A DNA stretch of 64,000 bases from Arthrobacter sp. ISL-5 (GTDB taxonomy: Bacteria; Actinomycetota; Actinomycetes; Actinomycetales; Micrococcaceae): the NCBI RefSeq assembly GCF_018613835.1, contig NZ_JAGGPM010000017.1, forward strand, positions 655 through 64,654, in the 5' to 3' direction. Below, one piece after another: positions 59,129 to 64,000 of the stretch. The notes beneath the pieces were generated by a model. That model worked only from the letters and a program-made list of their open reading frames with translations. It did not search any database and had not been told where the DNA came from. Positions within the stretch are counted from its first letter, which is position 1. Every line of letters starts with the position of its first letter. The position numbers were made by a program, and so were the translations under genes.

Positions 59129-59857
59129 CTATTCCTCTGCTGCGCCGCCAGCCGGTTTCTCCGACGTCCAGCCCTGCCCGTGGAGCCGCTCGAAGCCGTC
59201 AAGCATCAGGTCGAGGGCAAACTCGAACTCAAACTGGTCGTCGCAGCCGGCCCCGACTACGGAACCGTCGTCGTGACTGGCGGCCGTAGCGACCTTCAAT
59301 ATGTTCGGATACCGCTCCGCCATTTCGCTGAGCATGGCGGCCTGCGCATCCGGCGCCATATCGGCAAAGTTCCCGTTTGCGGGGTCGTCGAACAACTCCT
59401 GGGTGAACCCCCACATCCGGCTGCCGAGGGCATGCATCACATGGTGGGTGAGGTCGACGGAGAACCCTCCAGCCAGGAACATGCCCATAAACGAGTCCAT
59501 GTATCCAAGAACGGCAGGCGTCGTGCTGGTGCGGGATTCGAGCACCCGCCGTGCCCAACGGTGACGCAGAAGTGCCCGCCTCGCCGAAAGGACCCTCAGC
59601 CTGACCGTACGCTTCCAGCCCGCATCCCGGACCGGGGGATCGATCTCCGCGATGATCGCATCGACCATGCCGTCGAGAAGTTCGTCCTTGTTGGCGACGT
59701 GCTTGTACAGGGCCATCGGCACCACGCCGAGTTCCTGGGCGAGCCTGCGCATGCTGAGTGACTCGATGCCCACCTCATCGGCCAGCTCGACGGCGGCGGC
59801 CAGCACGCGGTCGCGGCTCAAGGGTACGCGGCGTGTAGCTTCCACCTGCTGAGTCAT
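59129..59857 (-). CDS. TetR/AcrR regulator with tetracycline-repressor-like C-terminal domain
   Basis: A 242-residue repressor. The HTH is in VLAAAVELADEVGIESLSMRRLAQELGVVPMALYKHVANKDELLDGM, the TetR-class form with the VPMALYKHV recognition helix. The C-terminal domain (FALDLMLDGFERLHGQ) is of the TetR_C group. It is divergent from the DUF2306 gene; the two palindromes at 59894 and 59928 in the shared region are its probable operators, one inside the promoter spacer. Confidence 0.87.
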   Translation of the reverse strand: MTQQVEATRRVPLSRDRVLAAAVELADEVGIESLSMRRLAQELGVVPMALYKHVANKDELLDGMVDAIIAEIDPPVRDAGWKRTVRLRVLSARRALLRHRWARRVLESRTSTTPAVLGYMDSFMGMFLAGGFSVDLTHHVMHALGSRMWGFTQELFDDPANGNFADMAPDAQAAMLSEMAERYPNILKVATAASHDDGSVVGAGCDDQFEFEFALDLMLDGFERLHGQGWTSEKPAGGAAEE

Positions 59858-59886
59858 CCGGACCAGCCTCCCTTAGCGGTGTCCTC

Positions 59887-59944
59887 TTGACAAGTGTACT
59901 GCGTACACCTACTGTCGGGATGCATGAGGTGTACGCCGTACACC
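59887..59944 (+). promoter_or_regulatory. Promoter with two TetR-type operators
   Basis: TTGACA (59887-59892), 17 bases, TACTGT (59910-59915). GTGTAC-TGC-GTACAC (59894-59908) fills the spacer, and GGTGTACG-C-CGTACACC (59928-59944) lies just downstream. Binding at either would block the DUF2306 gene, and probably the divergent regulator. Confidence 0.82.
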
Positions 59945-59964
59945 CGATGAGCGGAGGGATCGAC

Positions 59965-60645
59965 ATGTCAACGGAAACCATCGGCGCCCCGGCGCCGGTC
60001 CGGCGTCAACGGGCTCAGTGGCCCGTGCCCACCGCCCTGATTTTGCTCAGCCTCATCCCGGTCTTTTTCGGGGCGGTGCGTCTCACCGAGCTGACGGGCG
60101 GCGCTTCGGTCACACCGCAGAACGCGCGCTTCTTCGACTCGCCCCTCCCCGTGCTGATCCACATTCCCGCTGCCATCGTGTACAGCCTGCTGGGGGCGTT
60201 CCAGTTCGTTCCCTCCCTCCGCCGGGGCGGTCGCGGCCGGCTCAGCTGGCACCGGATGGCGGGGCGGATTCTCGTGCCGGCCGGCCTGCTCGTGGGACTC
60301 TCGGGCCTGTGGATGGCGGTCTTCTACGACCTCCCGGAAGGCGACGGCGACATACTGCTCGTCCTTCGGCTCATCTTCGGCTTGGGCATGGTGGCGAGCA
60401 TCGTCCTGGGGCTTCTCGCGATTGGGCGCCGGGATTTCGTCAGCCACAGTGCGTGGATGGCCCGCGGCTACGCGATCGGGGTCGCTGCGGGAACCCAGGC
60501 CCTCGTGTCCATCCCCTGGATTCTCCTGGTCGGCCCCGCCAGCGAGCTGACCCGTGCAGTGCTGATGGGGGCGGCATGGGTGATCAATCTCGCGGTGGCA
60601 GAGTACTTCGTCCGCCGGCGGGCACAGGGATCCGTGCGCCGGTAG
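59965..60645 (+). CDS. DUF2306-like membrane protein
   Basis: A 226-residue protein with six or seven hydrophobic helices (ALILLSLIPVFFGAVRL; LPVLIHIPAAIVYSLLGAFQF; RMAGRILVPAGLLVGLSGLWM). The His pattern VLIHIPAA, LSWHRMAG and VSHSAWMARGY resembles DUF2306/haem-binding-like membrane proteins. Function unknown for the family. GGAGG lies 7 bases before the ATG at 59965. It is controlled by the divergent TetR regulator, so it probably responds to a small molecule. Confidence 0.78.
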   Translation: MSTETIGAPAPVRRQRAQWPVPTALILLSLIPVFFGAVRLTELTGGASVTPQNARFFDSPLPVLIHIPAAIVYSLLGAFQFVPSLRRGGRGRLSWHRMAGRILVPAGLLVGLSGLWMAVFYDLPEGDGDILLVLRLIFGLGMVASIVLGLLAIGRRDFVSHSAWMARGYAIGVAAGTQALVSIPWILLVGPASELTRAVLMGAAWVINLAVAEYFVRRRAQGSVRR

Positions 60646-60689
60646 AACCTGCGGGTTCCCGGGATTATCAGATTCGAATTGCCCATTGA

Positions 60690-60920
60690 CAGGCTGCCCT
60701 GACCCTCCCCGGGTGGAAGGCTGAGGCTGCGGGTGTGCTGGTGGACCGGTCCGCGCTGGAGACCTTTGCCAACGGCAGGCCCTTGACAGCCCGTGCCTAC
60801 CCGACACTGGGCGGCGGACGCGTGCGAGTCTCGGCAGACGCAAACGTCCGGCTGCACCAGCTCGACGCCTGGCGGATGGACGCGATCTTCAACACATCCC
60901 GGAATCTCTTTCCGGGGTGA
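60690..60920 (+). pseudogene. C-terminal remnant of a GH32 fructan hydrolase
   Basis: The frame reads ...VLVDRSALETFANGRPLTAR...GGRVRVSADANVRLHQLDAWRM..., the C-terminal beta-sandwich signature of GH32 levanases and beta-fructofuranosidases (VDRSxxEVFxNxG). No catalytic five-blade propeller is encoded upstream: the frame hits a stop at 60687 and the DUF2306 gene ends at 60645. So only about 77 codons remain. It lies 425 bases from the intact GH68 levansucrase, suggesting a lost levan-degrading partner or a rearranged gene. The tail DAIFNTSRNLFPG is unlike the family end. Confidence 0.72.
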
Positions 60921-60925
60921 TCGGC

Positions 60926-60973
60926 TGCTCCGTAACTGCCGATTTGCGGCTCGAAAAGGGCAGTTATGGAGCG
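60926..60973. repeat. Dispersed palindromic element, copy C
   Basis: The left arm begins TGCTCCGTAACTGCCG (same as copies A and B) and the right arm reads GGGCAGTTATGGAGCG. It follows the GH32 remnant stop by 5 bases, and the flanking CGATCGATG is also present in copy B (ATCGATG). Confidence 0.8.
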
Positions 60974-60995
60974 ATCGATGGGTAAACAAGTGGTG

Positions 60996-61031
60996 AATGC
61001 CGGATATAAAGCAGATTTATTACGCGGCATT
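60996..61031. repeat. Inverted repeat in levansucrase upstream region
   Basis: AATGCCG and CGGCATT flank an inner ATAAA-GCAGA-TTTAT palindrome. The stretch is AT-rich and may contain an operator or promoter of the levansucrase gene. Confidence 0.45.
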
Positions 61032-61071
61032 TGAATCAGCGCGGCCGATGTGGCACGCGCGCGCAAACGGA

Positions 61072-61085
61072 GATGTAAGCGCTTG
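61072..61085. promoter_or_regulatory. LacI-type operator 1
   Basis: TGTAAGCGCTTGCA, an almost perfect palindrome with the central CG step typical of LacI/GalR sites, 260 bases upstream of the levansucrase start. Confidence 0.55.
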
Positions 61086-61136
61086 CACTTTTTCGCGCTG
61101 GCCTTCGGGGGGCGCTGAAAACCGGGTTGAACTCGG

Positions 61137-61148
61137 TCGACAACGTTG
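61137..61148. promoter_or_regulatory. LacI-type operator 2
   Basis: GACAACGTTGTC, a perfect 12-bp palindrome with a central CG, 52 bases after operator 1. Two sites would allow looping repression; no LacI gene is in the window. Confidence 0.55.
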
Positions 61149-61345
61149 TCTACCGTGGAGTGCGGGCCGGGAAGTGTTCAACATTTCCGGACCGCCTTAC
61201 CGGGGCCCTACCCAAGCCCCGTTTCCCCCTCGACACAACGGCGTCCTCGATGACGCCGGCCGTGTCATCGGGGCCTCCGGAGTGCGCGGGGACAAGGGCA
61301 TATGCCCGTCTTCCACGAAATGTAACTCCGCGAGAAGAGCAAAAC

Positions 61346-62941
61346 ATGCACAAGCACCCCAAGACACCCCGGATGCTGCGGTGGCGTCCCGCCGCCGCAG
61401 CTCTGGCGGCCGCTGTCGCAGCCACCACCTTCCTGGCCGTGCCGTCGGCGCAGGCAAACGAGCCGTCGGATCCGCCGTCGAACACGCAGATGCCCGCCCC
61501 CACTCCGGGCTTCCCCCTGCCGACCAAGCACACGCAGAAGGCTTACGATCCGGCGGCCGACTTCACCTCCAAGTGGACCCGTGCGGATGCCAAGCAGATC
61601 ATGGCGCAGAGCGACTCCACCGTCGCGCCGGGCAAGAACTCCATGAGCCCTGACGTCACCATGCCGGAGATCCCTGAGGATTTCCCCGCCATGAACGACG
61701 ACGTGTGGGTCTGGGACACCTGGTCCCTGACCGATGAGAACGCCAACCAGATCAGCTACAAGGGTTACGACGTGATCTTCTCGCTCGTCGCCGACCGCCA
61801 CGCCGGCTACGGCTTCGACCAGCGTCACTGGAACGCCCGCATCGGTTACTTCTTCCGCAAGACCAACGCAGATCCGGCCAAGGACAAGTGGAACTACGGC
61901 GGACACGTGTTCGTGGACGGTTCTTCCATCGGCAACACCGAGTGGTCCGGTTCTACCCGGCTCATGAAGGGCGACCAGGTGAACGTGTTCTACACGGCCA
62001 CCACGTTCTACGACGTCAAGGAGCGCAACGCCGGCGGCGGCGGAATCGCCCCCGACGCAGCCATCGCCAAGGCGCTGGGTAACATCCACGCTGACAAGAA
62101 CGGCGTCACCTTCGACGGCTTCAAGCACACCAAGCTGCTCGAACCGGACGGCAAGATGTACCAGAACAAGCAGCAGAACCCCGGCTTCGCGTTCCGCGAT
62201 CCCTACACGTTTGCCGACCCGGCCCACCCCGGCAAGACGTTCATGGTCTTCGAAGGCAACACCGGCGGCAAGCGCGGCGACTACCGCTGCGAGGACGCCG
62301 ACCTGGGCTATGCCAAGGGCGACGCCAACGCCGAGAAGCTCGACGAGGTCAACAGCACGGGTGCCTACTACCAGACTGCAAACGTGGGCCTGGCAGTGGC
62401 CGAGAACAAGGACCTGACCAAGTGGAAGTTCCTGCCTCCGCTGCTGTCCGCTAACTGCGTCAACGACCAGACCGAGCGTCCGCAGATCTTCATCCAGAAT
62501 GAGGGCGGCAAGAACAAGTACTACCTGTTCACCATCAGCCACCAGTTCACCTACGCGGCAGGCATGCGCGGCCCCGACGGCGTCTACGGTTTCGTGGGTG
62601 ACGGCGTGCGCTCGGACTACCAGCCGATGAACAACAGCGGCCTGTCCCTCGGATCCCCGACGGACCTGAACCTCCCGTCCGAATCCCCGGAAGCCCCGAC
62701 TCCCAACCAGAACGGCCGCCAGTTCCAGGCCTACTCGCACTACGTGCAGCCGGGCGGACTGGTCCAGTCCTTCATCGACAACGTCAACGGCGTCCGCGGC
62801 GGCTCCCTGTCGCCCACCGTGAAGATCAACTTCCGTGACGGCGTGTCCAAGGTTGACCGCAGCTACGGCCAGAACGGCCTCGGCCCGTTCGGCTACCTGC
62901 CCACCAACGTCAACGTTGGCGGCAACGGACTCTACAAGTAA
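61346..62941 (+). CDS. Levansucrase / beta-fructofuranosidase (GH68)
   Basis: A 531-residue exported GH68 enzyme that splits sucrose and transfers fructose to levan, other acceptors or water. A signal peptide (about 1-37, ending PSAQA) is followed by the five-blade propeller. The nucleophile Asp124 is in VWVWDTWSL, the transition-state Asp in FRDPYTF (near 284), and the acid/base Glu in QTERPQIF (near 376). Length fits Arthrobacter GH68 proteins, some of which mainly transfructosylate. The ATG at 61346 is chosen; the frame runs upstream to 61127. Two LacI-type operators precede it, and a strong terminator follows. Confidence 0.92.
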   Translation: MHKHPKTPRMLRWRPAAAALAAAVAATTFLAVPSAQANEPSDPPSNTQMPAPTPGFPLPTKHTQKAYDPAADFTSKWTRADAKQIMAQSDSTVAPGKNSMSPDVTMPEIPEDFPAMNDDVWVWDTWSLTDENANQISYKGYDVIFSLVADRHAGYGFDQRHWNARIGYFFRKTNADPAKDKWNYGGHVFVDGSSIGNTEWSGSTRLMKGDQVNVFYTATTFYDVKERNAGGGGIAPDAAIAKALGNIHADKNGVTFDGFKHTKLLEPDGKMYQNKQQNPGFAFRDPYTFADPAHPGKTFMVFEGNTGGKRGDYRCEDADLGYAKGDANAEKLDEVNSTGAYYQTANVGLAVAENKDLTKWKFLPPLLSANCVNDQTERPQIFIQNEGGKNKYYLFTISHQFTYAAGMRGPDGVYGFVGDGVRSDYQPMNNSGLSLGSPTDLNLPSESPEAPTPNQNGRQFQAYSHYVQPGGLVQSFIDNVNGVRGGSLSPTVKINFRDGVSKVDRSYGQNGLGPFGYLPTNVNVGGNGLYK

Positions 62942-62965
62942 GCCAGTAGTACAGCAGTAACCGCG

Positions 62966-62994
62966 AAGGCGCCCGGAACCCGTCCGGGCGCCTT
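62966..62994 (+). terminator. Terminator after levansucrase
   Basis: AAGGCGCCCGGA-5-TCCGGGCGCCTT: a perfect 12-base stem, 24 bases beyond the stop. Confidence 0.88.
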
Positions 62995-63045
62995 CTGCGT
63001 TAACCGGCGCCCTTCCCGCCTCTTCGCTCCCTGAACATTGTCATC

Positions 63046-63083
63046 GCTCCCTATATATAGGGGAGGGCTCCCTATATATAGGG
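63046..63083. promoter_or_regulatory. Tandem 14-bp palindromes CCCTATATATAGGG
   Basis: GCTCCCTATATATAGGG occurs at 63046-63062 and 63067-63083 with a 21-bp period, two helical turns; a partial GCTCCCT lies at 63026. The core is a perfect palindrome. The spacing on one DNA face suggests cooperative binding of a dimeric regulator (PadR or GntR type, guess) controlling the lipoprotein gene. Confidence 0.65.
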
Positions 63084-63230
63084 AAAGACTGCAAGGACCC
63101 CGCGCAATGTCAACTTGGAAAGCGGGCTACGGCCCGGGCTAGACTCGCACGCCGGGGGACATGGCCGGCGCCCGCGCCTGCCCAGACAGGCCGCCGCTGG
63201 CGGCGCAACCGATCCAGGAAATGTGAACTT

Positions 63231-63692
63231 TTGAAAAACCTTGCACGCCCGCTGACCGCCGCCGCCCTCTTCGCTGTTGCGGCACTCACCGCCTGCTCCG
63301 CCCCGACAGCCGGCAGCGCGCCGTCGTCGGCCTCCACCGGCAGCGCAACTTCAGACGGCAGCCCTTCCGCTGCTGCTACAGCCAGCCCCTCGTCCGGCCC
63401 GTTCGGAGGCTACGCCTCAGCCGCGGAGGCGTGCGCGGCCATCTCCGAGCAGGCCACCGGAGCCTCGCTGCTGCCAATGTCGGCTGCCCAGGGGAAGACT
63501 GCGGAACTTGAGCAGAAGAAGGCGGAGCTCAGTGCAACGGCGGAGCGCGTTCCGGACGCGCTGAAGGCGGACTTCGCCAAGCTGAACGAAGTCGCCGTGG
63601 CGGGGCTGAAAGACCAGACGGTCTATTCCAGCGGCCAGTTCCAGCAGGCCATGGCACCCGTGACCACGTGGCTGGCCGCCAACTGCTCGTAG
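63231..63692 (+). CDS. Small secreted lipoprotein
   Basis: A 153-residue lipoprotein. The signal peptide has a lipobox LTACS (Cys near residue 22). An about 35-residue Ser/Ala/Thr-rich linker follows, then a soluble domain (FGGYASAAEACAAISEQATGASLLPM...ANCS) with Cys at both ends, possibly a disulphide. The TTG at 63231 has AGGAA upstream and gives a proper lipoprotein start (MKNLARPLT). I do not recognise the mature domain. Its upstream region holds the CCCTATATATAGGG pair. Confidence 0.75.
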   Translation: MKNLARPLTAAALFAVAALTACSAPTAGSAPSSASTGSATSDGSPSAAATASPSSGPFGGYASAAEACAAISEQATGASLLPMSAAQGKTAELEQKKAELSATAERVPDALKADFAKLNEVAVAGLKDQTVYSSGQFQQAMAPVTTWLAANCS

Positions 63693-63743
63693 AGGACCGG
63701 CAGGGGCTTCCGGAACTGCGGGCGAATCCGGTGCGCTGCGCCC

Positions 63744-63772
63744 CTGACGTTGTCGGACCTAAGGGATAGGGT
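63744..63772 (+). promoter_or_regulatory. Promoter candidate for the Asp23/Gls24 gene
   Basis: CTGACG, 17 bases, TAGGGT, ending 26 bases before the ATG at 63799. Moderate match to housekeeping promoters of this group. Confidence 0.45.
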
Positions 63773-63798
63773 TGTGTTCAACAGAAGGGGAGCGCCTG

Positions 63799-64000
63799 AT
63801 GGAATACCAGAACCCACAACCGTCCGCCGGAGTCCGCGCGGAGGCGGCCGTGAGCCAGCCCGCGGCCAGCGGCCGCACCATCATCTCGGAGACGGCAGTG
63901 GCCAAGGTCGCGGGAATTGCCGCCCGCGCCGTGCCCGGAGTGTATTCCTTGGGAACGGGCTCCTCACGGGCGCTGGGCGCCATCCGCGACGCCGTGGGCA
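63799..64000 (+). CDS. Asp23/Gls24 family envelope stress protein (5' part, cut by the window edge)
   Basis: The first 67 codons of an Asp23/Gls24 protein: MEYQNPQPS, then SGRTIISETAVAKVAGIAARAVPGVYSLG, which is the family's opening. These small proteins associate with the membrane or alkaline-shock response and often come in clusters. AAGGGGAG precedes the ATG. The C-terminal half lies outside the window. Confidence 0.85.
   Translation, partial: MEYQNPQPSAGVRAEAAVSQPAASGRTIISETAVAKVAGIAARAVPGVYSLGTGSSRALGAIRDAVG

Noticed and set aside
1..64000. CRISPR array, prophage or integrated element
   Set aside because: No regularly spaced identical repeats, no integrase, transposase or phage structural genes; the excisionase-like 83-aa protein fits BldC better.

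Overview
The window is one stretch of high-GC actinobacterial chromosome, most like Arthrobacter or Pseudarthrobacter (Micrococcaceae). This is inferred from the protein families, frequent GTG starts, many 4-base GTGA/ATGA gene overlaps, an IclR-controlled hut regulon and a GH68 levansucrase. I see no phage, transposase, CRISPR array or plasmid backbone. Genes are densely packed, and intergenic space is rich in palindromes.

Layout. 0.1-3.5 kb: a secreted VCBS/FG-GAP repeat protein diverging from a small ORF coupled to a type I signal peptidase. 3.6-7.5 kb: a Dps-like ferritin, then an overlapping operon of acyl-CoA dehydrogenase homologue, PIG-L deacetylase/methyltransferase fusion and GT2 glycosyltransferase (pathway unknown). 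7.4-12 kb: YihY membrane protein, two low-complexity proteins, an NAD epimerase and a SigB/SigF-type sigma factor. 11.9-24.1 kb: a large heptose and glycosyltransfer locus holding GmhB, GmhA, two HldE-like bifunctional enzymes, three GT9 and two further GT-B glycosyltransferases, an SDR and an aldehyde dehydrogenase. An activated heptose pathway in an organism with no LPS is the most interesting system here. 24.1-31.3 kb: spermidine-synthase-like protein, LysR regulator, SDRs, LysE exporter, BldC-like HTH protein and an amino-acid permease. 31.4-43 kb: histidine utilisation (hutR, hutU, hutH and a distant hutG, sharing HutR-type operators), mixed with a Na+/H+ antiporter, a class A penicillin-binding protein and an AzgA-type purine permease. 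43-49.5 kb: CopC protein, small flavoprotein, tandem universal stress protein with a rifampicin-phosphotransferase-like dikinase, and DedA. 49.7-56.8 kb: LolA-like protein with an ABC transporter, NlpC/P60 hydrolase, CDF metal exporter, small metallopeptidase and DMT transporter. 56.9-60.6 kb: tRNA-Glu, tRNA-Asp and tRNA-Phe, then two TetR regulators with clear palindromic operators. 60.7-64 kb: a GH32 remnant beside an intact levansucrase, a lipoprotein and the start of an Asp23/Gls24 gene cut by the window edge.

Regulatory signals I could read directly include four HutR-like sites; triple 9-bp-periodic GTNAC-type repeats (MtrA-like) upstream of the NlpC/P60 gene and of a small-protein gene; paired TetR operators; LacI-type operators before the levansucrase; and a dispersed family of intergenic palindromes, one of which supplies the stop codons of two convergent genes. 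All functional statements rest on motif and family recognition by eye. No database search was run.
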